64,000 bases of DNA from Conchocele bisecta (taxonomy: Eukaryota; Mollusca; Bivalvia; Lucinida; Thyasiridae): contig CM055273.1 in the NCBI GenBank assembly GCA_029237695.1, forward strand, positions 60,253,968-60,317,967. Direction: 5' to 3'. Below the pieces are notes generated by a model, which saw only the letters and a list, made by a program, of their open reading frames with translations, made no database searches and was not told the DNA's origin. The position numbers and the translations under genes were made by a program. Below, piece by piece: positions 21,863-33,492 of this stretch (positions within the stretch are counted from its first letter, which is position 1; each line of letters begins with the position of its first letter).

Positions 21863-24800
21863 CGCTTATACGCGTAGAAACGATAATTAAGAACCTTAAA
21901 GTTATTTTCCACCCCGTGAATTTATTCCTCTAAATATTCGTTTCTTGGCATGTTGACGCGATAAGACGAAAACGTTAATTTACATAAAATAAATCAATAA
22001 CCATCGATTGCAAAACGTGATTATAATACCGTATTATACACATTTTTTTACACAGTGACTTCAAGTGTTTTTTCGCCCTGGAGCCGTAGACCAGAAGAAA
22101 CGGAATTCGTTTCTACACTGCGTATGCGAAGAAACGAAAATTCTTCTTCATCTAAATTGCTTGGCCCTAAATGATACTCTTTGTGTTGATGGGCCGTTAA
22201 GCACAATTCAATTCAATTACATGCATGTATGTACAGTAGATAGTGCTAGTATATGGATAAAATGTTATGTAACGCTAGTGTGAAAGTTCAAAAACGTACA
22301 TGTAGTCGTAAACGTTACAGTACATGTTACATAGAGCGTCTCCCTGCTTTATACGCGTATCTGTTTCTGATTTAATTTCATTTATGTGTGTCAGATTGCA
22401 TTTAGTGAATACAATTTCGTATTTGGTAAAGTCGTGCATGTATAAATAACGAGGGAATTGTATTACACACCATGTCATAACCGCCGTGACTCATCAAAAC
22501 TGTGAACATAATATGTGACGCGCCAAGCGAAAACCTCTTTTATGGATCAATGAATTGGTATCAACGTATTTGTTCGTTCCACCGTGTGACCGTAGTGGAG
22601 GGTAGAACATTGGGTGTGTCAATGCCTACGATGTGATACGGTTTAAAATTATATCTAAAATCGATTGTCGGTTCGCCCCTCCCAACTTGAACCCCAGAAA
22701 ATGTCGCTGCCCTAGACATGCAGTGGGCCCACTATCGTCAGAACAAGCTGTGCCCGAGAGTCGTCCGCCGCATATACAGCGTGGATACATAAATAATACT
22801 CCCGTTTTTAAACGAGCGTATAAAACATATGCCGTCCATATGATATTTACCATTAGCTTGTCATAGTATATTTTCATAATTATGTTGATCTCTTGATAAA
22901 GCAAGATTTGGCAGCACATGAGAATCGTCTCCAAAGACGATTTTCCTATTTTGTCAAAATATGGTTTTGTAAAGAAATACCAATGTATTCATGTTATCTT
23001 TTCACATTTGTTGATTTCTTAATAAAATAGGTTTGGAAACACATGAGAATCGTCTCCTTAGATGATTCTAATGTTTGTAAAAAAACACACATTGATGCTT
23101 TTTGACACAAACGTTTGACACATTCAGAAATAAACGATTTAATTTGTGTTTCTCGAGTCGGGTGGAGAGGAAATACGATCGATTACACACCGTGAAAATC
23201 TTGTTGGAACGTAAATGTCTAAGTGCACGTACACCATTTCAGTTTACCGCCGTTACATCAGCTGTTATTCTAAGTATGTATGGTCGCTCGTTAGGGGCAT
23301 TTCTTTCATTCATTTATAAGTGACGAACTTTCCCTATTCGAGCCACCATAGGAACGACCCCTCTACCAATTAGCACGTTTAACATACATCATTTAGTGTC
23401 TTGCTACACACATGCCGATGTTTACAATTATCAGTCGATAATCCCGTTTCACGTGCAAAGTGTGACTGACATTTAGAATTCGGCGGAAACAACCTTAACA
23501 TAACTACGCTATGTAGTCGCTCGCAAGTCGCTCTCGTCATCGCATCGCCGATATAAATTGATAATTATGCATTGATTAGCGTTTTATTTTTAAAATTTGT
23601 TTGATTTCTTAATAAAGCAAGATTTGGCAACACATGATAATCACTAAGACGATCTCATATTTTGTCAAAATATGTGTTTTGTAAAGAACTACCACAATAT
23701 ATTGATTTCTTTTTTCACATGTGTTCGGTTTCTTAATAAAACATGTTTGGCATCACATGAGAATCGTCGACTAAGACAACACCATTACATTTTTTCGACA
23801 GCAGTATCACCAAAAACTAGCGATGCGACATGGAATGAAATGTCGGAGCCTAAACCATAGTCACTGGGAAACAATTGACACATTCAGGAATCGCCGATTT
23901 ACATCCAGCCTCACCAACCTGTCGAATTGCGGCTCCATGTTTTTTTATGGCGGGTGGGGTGGGGAGAACATACAAGGACCCGACGCAAACGTGTTTGTGT
24001 GCTAGTACTGGGATGAATTTGATGTGATTAAAAAAAATCAGCGTCACGGTTGCAAACATAGATTAGAAACACGAATATTTCTGTTTCTAAAGTCGGGTTC
24101 CATTATAACTTCCATAAGGTGGAGAGGAAATACGATCAATTACATACCGTGAACATCTTGTTGGACATAAATGTCAATTATCAAATAGGCCGTAATTTGT
24201 ACGGCAGCATAAAAGGGACATTTACATTCTTTTCTATCTCGTTCTCACGACATAGCAGCTCGTTCCCACGAGATAGGATCTCGTTCCCAAAAGAATCAGT
24301 TTCCACAAACAACGCATGTGCGTGTCATTGTCAACTGCAGAAATTCACATTGTGGTTTTTATGCGATCGTTTAAAAAAAAAGTGAAATAAACGCCGCCTA
24401 TTAGTATAAGGCGCCGTGTATTGGACGTGTTTAAAGAATTAGTCACATGTAGTCAGAAATAAAGTAAAATGTGTTCATAGAACACGGATGTCCCCCCTTT
24501 ACAAACAAGGTGAACATAAGTCCCCTAGTGAATATAAAATAAATTGGTGCAGTGGGGCATAAACATGAGTGGTACCAGACGAGTCACATGCAAATCAAAC
24601 TTAAATGTTGAATTGAATTTTATTTCCATACAACAAGCTAGGTCACGTACATACAATAATGCACATGCATTCTAATTTTATTTTTGGCTTAACGTTAAAG
24701 ATCAACGTTTTCCCCGCCCAGGGTGTGGTTGGTAGGCGGGTATATTAGAGAAATTAGACAGGTAAAAAATCACGGTGACAGGAATTAGAGACCTAAAACA

Positions 24801-25641
24801 GGGGGTTTGGATATTAGATAACCACATCATGCCGCTGTATGGGAAAACACACTCCAATGACATTCATGGGCATGGGAAATGAAACAGAGAAAAACATTGA
24901 TTTAGTAAAGTAATCACTAATTGTAGATATTACAACAAAGTTTATTCTTATAGAAAAACATATTACATTTTATTGTTTTTGCTGTAATATAGATCATGTG
25001 TGTTTATTTGTAAGACATCATGCATTAATCGAATCGGGCAGTATTTTCTAATCCAGTCCGCATCGAAATTACCAATCACCCCACTTGTTGTTAGATCGAA
25101 CACGGTGTAAGGTGTCACTAGCCTATTATTAGATCGGGATGCTGACGAAGTGACGTCACGTGTAAGTTCGCTGCAGCTGTGTTGTTTAAACTTGAAGGCC
25201 AACACTGTCAGTGACAGCATTTACAGCAGTTTGCGTGTGTTACACGCATTTTAATTCTCAAAGTCTGAATGCCCTTCAGAGTTGCAGAATGAGACGGACA
25301 AATTACAGGGATTTTTGGATTGTTTACGCTATAAATATGTAAGTAGCATTGTATAAAGGAAATCTAGAGTAATTTGAAACTTCATCTTCACCATTTCATC
25401 CGTCTTTTCTGTTGTTTTTTAACGAATCGACAGCAATGGCCGCCATCTTGGATAATTCACGAAGGCTTAATGACAGGAGCACGCGCCCTAATGATGGTCC
25501 AGTACCTACATTAACTAATGATAAGTTAATGACGACTTAATGATAACTTAGTGTTCGTACAACTGAATTTAATGATAAATTAGTTAAGGAGTCGCTAATG
25601 AAAAGTTAATGAGTCATTAGTGCTTCGTACAACCGGGTCCT

Positions 25642-26516
25642 GATCTCATTGCGTGTCACCATTGTCATTAGTTAAGTTGGGGTTTTGTGATACTAGATCT
25701 AGTTGTATTGTGCATAATAGGAAACTCATTTACATGGATTCTGCAGTCTAAAATGTTTCAATAAAATATATTTACAAAATATCACGTGTATGCTTCTTTG
25801 TTTACACGTCGTATTATGTATCGAAACTACATGTGAAGTAGGAAGGGTCAGTGAACAATACAATCCACTGACACAGTCACACACAGTCGGTAAATGCATC
25901 ATGTGTAACTTGCGAAACGCTTGCAACACATAATGACTGGAAGTGGTTACAAAAACGTTTTCAAAATTGACAACGAAATACTCTATAACATACCGATTTC
26001 AAACTGGAATATGACAATAATAATTATTCGACTTGCCATAGCGTTGTTCACTGTACAACTCGAGTCTACGTCGAGAAAACCTATGTCAAACTGTATACTT
26101 AACCCTTTCAACACTACATGCCTGTAATTCTGTATACTGGTATTAGCAAACAGTGTAGATCCAGATGAACCGGCTCCTGACGAGCCGCCTCATCAGGATC
26201 TGCACTTTTTGCAAGCAAGTTTCGTATTTTTGAGAACAAAAAAACACCCCCTTTTCATAAATGTACTAGTCTGAAATAAGTTTGTGGCGATTGGGTTGGT
26301 TGCGTATCACAGTCCATTCCAGTTACTTAGGGGTGAAAGGGTTAAACCAGGGTCGGATTACTGATGTCATGGTTGTTGTTGCTTTACATAGAAAGAAAAT
26401 AGTGAGCATTATATTACTAACACCAAACTAGAAGTGACAACAGGTACACAACAATAACTAGTGCTTCCACAACTACAAATAGGATGGTGGACCACCCCCT
26501 TGTCATGGGGCCGTTG
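25642..26516. other. Intergenic; contains family I MITE 26100-26345
   Basis: The MITE runs from 'ttaaccctttcaacactaca' to 'ggggtgaaagggttaaa', with the core 'gaaccggctcctgacgagcc'. The surrounding sequence shows no coding signal. Confidence 0.55.
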
Positions 26517-26624
26517 AACTAAAATGTTCGTAAGTACAAAATTATGACAGTCTGTAAATTGTACATTAACAATGTGTTCTTGTAAACAGTTATTGAATTT
26601 ACATTTATTGAGCATAGGCTGCAT
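26517..26624. mobile_element. Family H MITE, left half
   Basis: 'ggggccgttgaactaaaatg' to 'ttgagcataggctgcat'; it stops at the family's centre of symmetry. Confidence 0.7.
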
Positions 26625-27062
26625 AATTATGTGACTCGTCAGGACTAACAGATAAAGTGGAAAATACTGATGTATCGTGGACCCATGTCAAGACCAGACT
26701 TTCAACATCATTTACGGCGTCGTTAATGAAGATATCGATTGTTCGTGAACGGCATCGTGTTTAGCTACAAAAATCCAATCGGGGTGCCAATTTTCAACCC
26801 AATCGGAGCACGACATGTACTTTATTAATTAACATATCAAATGTTCGTAAACGACACCGTGCCCAGCGACCAGGTTTTTGTTCCATCTCAACAAAACATG
26901 GTTTGACAGCATGGAAATGATTCTAAAGTTTTACCAAACCGTGTTGTTGATGTAAACAATGGAAAATAGAGCGCAAACAGAAGACGACAAAATCTAATTC
27001 AGCAGTAGTGTAAGGGTTAAATGCACATTGGCCAACCGTTGTCAATTAGCGTGGCATATGTT
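26625..27062. other. Intergenic with family J half copy
   Basis: About 26880-27018 matches part of the hairpin at 45377-45599 ('caaaacatggtttgacagca', 'agcagtagtgtaagggttaa'). The rest is unassigned. Confidence 0.5.
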
Positions 27063-27068
27063 CAACTC

Positions 27069-28387
27069 TATGGGGTGCCGTTTTGGACTTTAATATCACT
27101 TTGTGATATCATCACTTCAAATGGATGATATCACCCATTCAAATGGATGATACCACCAATTCAAATGGATGATATCACCTATTTGATTTGAAGTGATGAT
27201 ATCATGCATTCGAATTGATGATATCATCACTTCAAATACATGATATCACATATTTGAATTGATGATATCACCTATTTGAATGGGTGATATCACCTATTTC
27301 ATTGGAAGTGATGATATCATCCATTCAAATAGGTGATATCATCACTTCAAATACATGATATCGCCTATTCGAATGGATGATATCACCTATTCCAATGGAT
27401 GATATCACCTATTTGATTTGAAGGTGATATCATCCTTTCGGAAGAAACATTATGTTTCAAAATGAATGATTTCTCCCTGCGAAAAAAAACGAGAAAATAA
27501 TCCTAACATTAAAAACACTTGCTAAATATGCTAACTAAAATAGTAAGCATGCAAACGTGTTAATATTATAATTCTATTATGAAATTATTCTACAATAATA
27601 TATTAAATTATGAACAAAACAATAATAATCCCGCAGTAAATTCGCGTGCATAACTTTTTGACTGGAAGTTATATTTCTGCGAGACTACTGTAAACAGGGA
27701 GTAATCATTTTCTCTTTCATCATTTAAACGAATGGGTGATATCATCTATTCGAAAGGATGATATCACCTATTCGTCCTGAATACATGATATCACGCATTC
27801 GAATTGGTGATATCACCAGTTTGGGCTGAATGGATGATATCATGTATTTGAATGGGTGATATCATCACTTCAAATGCATGATATCATCACTTCAAATCAC
27901 AAATAGTGATAATCATCCATTGCAAATAGGTGATATCGCAATCCATTCGAATTAGGTTGATAACATGTATTTGAAGTGATGATATCATGCATTCGAATTG
28001 ATGATATCATCACTTCAAATCAAATAGGTGATATCATCAATTCAAATAGGTGATATCATCCATTCGAATAGGTGATATCATGTATTTGAAGTGAGGATAT
28101 GACCTATTCGAATGGATGATATCATCACTTCAAATCAAATAGGTGATATCACCCATTCACATAGGTGATATCATCCATTCGAATAGGTGATATCATCCAT
28201 TTGAAGTGATGATATCACCAGTTGTAATGCATGATATCACCATTTCAGTGTTAAATAGGTGATATCACCCATTCGAATAGGTGATATCATCACTTCAAAT
28301 AGGTGGTATCCATTCGAATAGGTGATATCATGTATTTGAAGTGATGATATCACGAAGTGCTATTAAAGTCCAAAACGGCACCTCATA
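27069..28387. mobile_element. Element B: TIR element built of GATATC palindrome array
   Basis: Left end tatggggtgccgttttggac ('ctttaatatcacttt' next); the right end is its complement with few changes. Between them lie nearly 40 GATATC words in the form '(g/c)atgatatca(t/c)c' spaced by 'attcgaat' or 'acttcaaat'. A non-repetitive centre is at about 27440-27720. Flanks caactc (27063-27068) and gaactc (28388-28393) fit a 6-bp target duplication with one change. No protein-coding frame. The architecture and TATGG ends match element A. Confidence 0.8.
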
Positions 28388-28388
28388 G

Positions 28389-28947
28389 AACTCATGCATG
28401 TTCGCTAAAAAGCGGGCTGTAATGTATGATTTAAAACAGCCTACAAAACCACGCGTTCATGTTTTCATTTATACAGTAATGTATGCTTTAAAAAACGTTG
28501 TGTTAAGACTGGTTTGCAGCGAAAAAGAATGCAAAACATGTTTGGTAAACACAAATCTGAAATGCTAGAGTGTATATCTAGTTCCAGAGAGAAGTGTGTG
28601 CTCCGCGTTGTTCCAAGCTGTATCTATACAAAATATACCCGTGCCTGTTTTCGTTTTCAATACTAATTTTGAGATTTCTGTTCAAGTCTTATGTAGTCGA
28701 GGGGTTAGAGTGACGGACTTCAATGCCATAGATAGTGAGTTCGAATCTTTCTTTTTCATAAACATATATATTTTGTATTTGCTTATATTTTATTATATAT
28801 TTCTTTTTGATATTTGTTTCTCTTACAAATTACATTAACTAAGTATGAAATACATGTTTATTTTTGAGCACCAAGATACATGTGCACTATTATAGTGACA
28901 TGCATGCTCGTGCACTCTATCATACGTTTGTAATACACGAAAACGAG
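28389..28947. other. Intergenic with SINE-like tRNA head
   Basis: About 28694-28750 has an A-box-like 'gaggggttagagtgacggac' and B-box-like 'gagttcgaatc'. No acceptor pairing and no anticodon arm is convincing, so it is read as a SINE relic. Confidence 0.4.
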
Positions 28948-29035
28948 GCCATGATATGCACAGGCTGACCTGACCTGGATCTACAATGATCGCAAAACTC
29001 GTCAATTCCAATTCTCCAGTTCACAGCCACATTTA
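28948..29035. mobile_element. Family F MITE, right part
   Basis: 'gatatgcacaggctgacctg' to 'ttctccagttcacagccaca'. Confidence 0.65.
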
Positions 29036-29088
29036 AGGTACATCGATCGTCCAGGCGTCCCGAACTAACGTTGGTAGGCATGCGGTGA

Positions 29089-29203
29089 AAATTATGCAGC
29101 CGATGCTCAATAAATGTAAATCCGTCAATTGAAATTTACAGACGATCCTAAATTTGCACTTACGAACATTTTAGTCGTATGAAGTTTAGTGAAACGGTCC
29201 CTG
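29089..29203. mobile_element. Family H MITE, right half
   Basis: Starts at the family centre ('gcagccgatgctcaataaat') and ends 'gtttagtgaaacggtccc'. Confidence 0.7.
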
Positions 29204-29305
29204 AACTACCACTACCATATGATCGTTACGTTTTAATTACAAACAAATTTTTTTTCAATTCTTCCAGTAACATTCAATAGTGCAATTGATGTCGGAGTAC
29301 ATTTT

Positions 29306-29745
29306 GTTTGTTTGTTTGTTGGGGTTTAACGGCCTATACACAGCTAAGGTCATTTAAGGCCGGTTCAATGGGTTTAGTACTAAATCACATATATTACCTG
29401 TACAAGTACATGTACAAGTTCAAGTACATGTACAAAAGGGAAAAATCCCAAAATCAGAACTGAATATTTACAACAAAACTATATATTCAGCCCTGAAATC
29501 AGAATAATCCTGATCTGATGCCAGGTCCTCGCCACACCAGAATCACTTGGCCCCACCCAAAATCAGTAGGATCAGTAATATTCTTACTACTTTTATAATG
29601 GGCAATAACCCAATTCAACTCCCAGGTAACAAAAGAGCCAAAGATAAAAACGTACCAGAGCGCCAAACCAGGCAAATCGTGATTCCTATAAGGAGGAACC
29701 CCTACCGTTAATTTACACCGTCACATTCGCCCGACCACCACCCAC
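29306..29745 (-). mobile_element. Family K SINE-like retroposon
   Basis: Minus orientation: it opens with the TTTG-repeat tail 'ttgtttgtttgttggggttt', then 'aacggcctatacacagctaa', and ends at the head 'cgcccgaccaccacccac'. The copy is close to complete, with a 'gtacatgtacaagtt' microsatellite. Confidence 0.75.
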
Positions 29746-29828
29746 CGAAGTACATTTTGACTTGTATCTCTGAAATTCACTCTAATTCACTCCCCATCCC
29801 CACCGCAATTGGTGTGTTAATTGTAGTT

Positions 29829-29904
29829 GCGAACGGTAACTTGTGCAATTACTCCCGTACCGTCCGTAGCTAGTACGGGAGATTGCAAGAGTTACCTTCG
29901 CAAC
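29829..29904. mobile_element. Small hairpin MITE
   Basis: 'agttgcgaacggtaacttgt' pairs with 'gcaagagttaccttcgcaac'. Same family as the 82-bp hairpin at 16271-16352. Confidence 0.7.
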
Positions 29905-30402
29905 TACATGTATGTTAATTGCAGATATAAACCGAAAAAGTCCTTATTTTGATAGGGTCCCGCATTTTGTTCATGTAGTTATTACAAATGCCACCACCGT
30001 ATAATTTTCATAAGAACATTTAATTAATCATTAGACAATGTTTCGATACTTTCACAACGGCAAGCAAGCAAATATGCAGTAAATACGTATGTTGGCATCT
30101 CATCAGGCGCGGATCCAGGTGGGGAACTGGGGGCATGCCCCCAGACCCCCCTAGCATACTCGCACCAACGGTGCTCGAAGTCGTCAACCGGGCCTGCAGA
30201 TTCAAATTGGCTAGCTACGCCCCTGGCATGGAATGGTTTAATGCATACAAGATATGCAATATTCAACGTTCTGATTTTGAAACAATTCTCGAGGAGCAAG
30301 CTGACCGTACCAAAAAACACAAAATAAACAGTTAGATACAAATATAATTCCACTGACTTTGCATTGTCTGATTCCACTAGAACTAGTCAGCATGCAACAC
30401 CA
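29905..30402. other. Intergenic with TIR-element fragment
   Basis: 30108-30232 ('ggcgcggatccaggtgggga', 'gcccccagacccccctagca', 'tacgcccctggc') matches 19797-19925 in reverse complement. Nothing else is recognised. Confidence 0.5.
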
Positions 30403-30637
30403 GGGGGCCTTTTCACTAAACTTCGTACGACTAAAATGTTCGTATGTGCCGATTTAGAATAGTTTGTTAATTTCAATTGATGGATTTACATGTATTGAGC
30501 ATATGCAGCCTATGCTCAATAAATGTAAATCCAATAATTGTTTACAAGAACACACTGTTAACGTGAAATTTACAGACTATCATACTTTTGCACTTACGAA
30601 CATTTTAGTCGTACGACGTTTGGTGAAACGGCCCCCC
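30403..30637. mobile_element. Family H hairpin MITE
   Basis: 'gggggccttttcactaaact' to 'gtttggtgaaacggcccc', with 'gagcatatgcagcctatgct' at the centre. Confidence 0.85.
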
Positions 30638-30829
30638 GGCTCCCCCACCAACAGAATTTAAGAAATACGACGAGCATGTGTGTCTCATTTACAATTGGGG
30701 ATCACACCACATCTAAACCTAAACCCTAGGTCCGTCCGCCCCTCCTGATGAGAATCGCCACCATAATAGAACATGTGTTGGTACATGATATTTGCTGCGT
30801 ATACATTGACGATTTAGTTCCCTTGCTGT

Positions 30830-32470
30830 ACGCGACATGCTTAACCGATTCAACCATACAACCAACTGGATACGCCGGCTGCTCTGGGACTACACCGGTG
30901 TACATATTACCGATAGTCTGATCAACCCAACTGGACATGCCGGCTGCTCTGGGACTACACCGGTGTACAGATTACTGAGTCTGATCAACCCAAGTGGATA
31001 TGCCGGCTGCTCTGGGACTACACTGGTGTACAGATTACCGATAGTCAGATCAGCCTAGCTACTTATGCTCAGGGACCGGTATGACTAAAGTGCGCATTGG
31101 AGATTTTTTGGCGCATTGTGCTCATTGAGCGCATTGGAGATTTCACGGCGCATTGGAGTTTTATATGTTATATATCTTCTAAATAATAGCATAGAATTCA
31201 TTTTTTTATTCTTGTATATAATATACTGTTGCATAGCTATAATATATATTTAAGTCAAGGCGAATGCGCATGTGTAAAGTTGATTTTGTATCAATATTAG
31301 AAAAAATGCCTACCGAAAATATAATCTGGCCTCGGCGCATTGGAGATTTCGGGATGCATTGGAGATTTTTATGTTATTTTTGTTCTTGTACATGTATATA
31401 ATATACTGTTACATATATATATAATATACATTTAAGTTAAGGTGAATGCGCATGTGTAAAGTTGATTTTTATCAATTTTCGAAAAAATGCCTACCCAAAA
31501 TATAATATGGCCTCGGCGCATTGGAGATTTCGGGGCGCGTAGACCGAGACTGAACAACTTAGCTAGACATGCCGCCTGGTCAGGGACTACACCGGTGTAC
31601 AGATTATCGATAGTCTGGTCAACCGAGCTAAATATGCCGGCTGCTCAGGGACTACACCGGTGTACAGATTACCGATAGTCTGATCGACCTAGCTAGAAAT
31701 GCCGCCTGCTCAGGGACTACACCGGTATACAGATTACCGATAGTCTGGTCAACCTAGCTAGATATGCCGTCTGCTCAGGGACTACACCGGTGTATAGCTA
31801 GATTACCGATAGTCTGGTCAACATAGCTAGATATGCCGGCTGCTCAGGGACTACACCGGTGTACAGATTACTGATAATCTGATCAACCTAGCTAGATATG
31901 CCGGCTGCTCAGGGACTATACTGGTGTACAGATTACCGATAGTCTGAACAACTTATCTAGATATGCCGCCTGATCAGGGACTACACCGGTGTACAGATTA
32001 CTGATAGTCTTATCAACCCAACTAGATATGCCTGCTGCTCAGGGACTACACCGGTGTACAAATTACTGATAGTCTTATCAACCCAACTAGATATGCCTGC
32101 TGCTCAGGGACTACACCGGTGTACTGAGTATTTATAGTCTTATCAACCCAACTAGATATGCCTGCTGCTCAGGGACTACACCGGTGTACAGATTACTGAT
32201 AGTCTGATAAACCCAACTGGATATGCCGACTGCTGAGGGACTATACCGGTGTACAGATTACTGATAGTCTGATCAACCTAGCTAGATATGCCGGCTGCTC
32301 AGGGACTACACTGTTGTACATATTAGCGATAGTGTGGTCGTCCCAAGTTGATGAGCATGCTGATCAAGCACTACACTGGTCTACAATTTGGTGATATTCT
32401 CAGCAGCCTGTGTGTATATGCAAGTTGATCAGGGACTATACTGATCTACCGATTGTCCATATTCTGATCA
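30830..32470. repeat. 65-bp satellite in two blocks
   Basis: Units of 65 bp contain 'gccggctgctcagggactac', 'accggtgtacagattaccga' and 'tagtctgatcaacc'. Three units lie at about 30835-31070 and about 13-14 at 31545-32470. The 'gggac' landmark recurs every 65 bp (31583, 31648, 31713, 31778 and onward), with one 69-bp interval. The spacer at 31080-31545 is itself a duplication of a ~240-bp 'gcgcattggagatttcgg' unit. Not a CRISPR: there are no unique spacers. Confidence 0.88.
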
Positions 32471-32752
32471 GCGTGGATTGATAATTACTGCGTTTATGAC
32501 ATTTTAATCCATTGTTTGCACCAAGGTGTGATACCCAGATGTTTATTGTCAATTGGTGATTATACAGCAATTACCTTACGATATAGCCCACCAGTATAGC
32601 CCAATATCACACTGCGCTTCCCGGCTGTCTGATCAGGCTATACACTGGTGGTCGTTGAGTCAATACAGAATGTGTTATGTTTATTAGTAACAATCTGCTG
32701 AATGTAAAAGTACAATAATTATTATGAGTAGGGCATACATAAAATCAAAAGC

Positions 32753-33492
32753 ATGAAAATTATAAACCAGAACTGCCAATCGATTGCAAACAAAAAGGCT
32801 GAGCTCTATGCAACAGTTGAATTGCATGACCCAGACATAGTGGTAGGTACCGAGTCTTGGCTAACCCCGAATCACCTCGACAGTGAGTACTTCCCCAAAT
32901 CCAGTGGTTATACCCCATATCGACAGGACCGCCAAAGCCAAAATGCAGGCGGGGGTGTCGTTATTTTTGTAAAAAATAATCTGATAGTTACCGAACAGCC
33001 ACAGTTCAAGACCGACTGCGAAATACTCTGGGTGAAGATTGAAATGACTGGTAACACCCCATTGTTTGTAGCCGCATATTACAGACCCAATGAAAATGAC
33101 GCAAATAGTATTGACGAATTAAAAAAATATCTTGACATATGGTAAGTAAACTCAAAGATACTATGTGGATCATGGGCGACATGAATTTCGCCAAATTTAC
33201 CTGGGATGAGGACCATGTACCCAACATCGAGCACAGTTGTGTATACACACAACTCTACGAAGACTTTACATGTCTTCTTGATGACTACAACCTTGTACAA
33301 ATGGTGAGTGAGCCCACGAGGTGTGACAACATAATGGACCTATTCCTTACAAGCAATCATACTATTGTAAACAAAGTTGAAGTACATCCAGGGATTTCGG
33401 ATCACAGTGCAGTATACTGCGAAGCCGACGTAAAGGCCAAGACTGGGACAATTTTGGTAAGTACATGGATGAAGTTAAAGAACATATTGTGA
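32753..33492 (+). pseudogene. LINE apurinic-type endonuclease domain
   Basis: Starts MKIINQNCQSIANKKAEL, then TESWL, GGGVVIFV, AAYYRPN, and after a frameshift near 33140 GDMNFAKFTW and SDHSAV. This is the exonuclease-endonuclease-phosphatase fold with the GD-N and SDH catalytic motifs that nick target DNA. A stop at 33490-33492 separates it from the RT part. Confidence 0.85.

Larger units (their letters stand above)
18266..25641. mobile_element. 7.4-kb element with perfect 17-bp terminal inverted repeats
   Basis: AGGACCCGGTTGTACGA at 18266-18282 is exactly inverted at 25625-25641. Both subterminal regions (18283-18440; 25485-25624) consist of repeated 'cattaactaatga' words in either orientation. 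The interior has repeated segments: 20308-20518 matches 23006-23216, 21575-21668 matches 23232-23322, and 20103-20140 matches 23424-23465. No transposase or other long frame was found. Younger SINE and MITE insertions and G/C homopolymers lie inside. It may be one non-autonomous element or two related ones; the exact inverted ends favour one. Confidence 0.65.

Noticed and set aside
22626..22934. 102-codon minus-strand frame inside the 7.4-kb element
   Set aside because: No motif recognised, and an overlapping frame on the other strand is equally open.
30830..32470. CRISPR-like array
   Set aside because: Units are contiguous 65-bp satellite repeats without unique spacers, in a eukaryotic genome.
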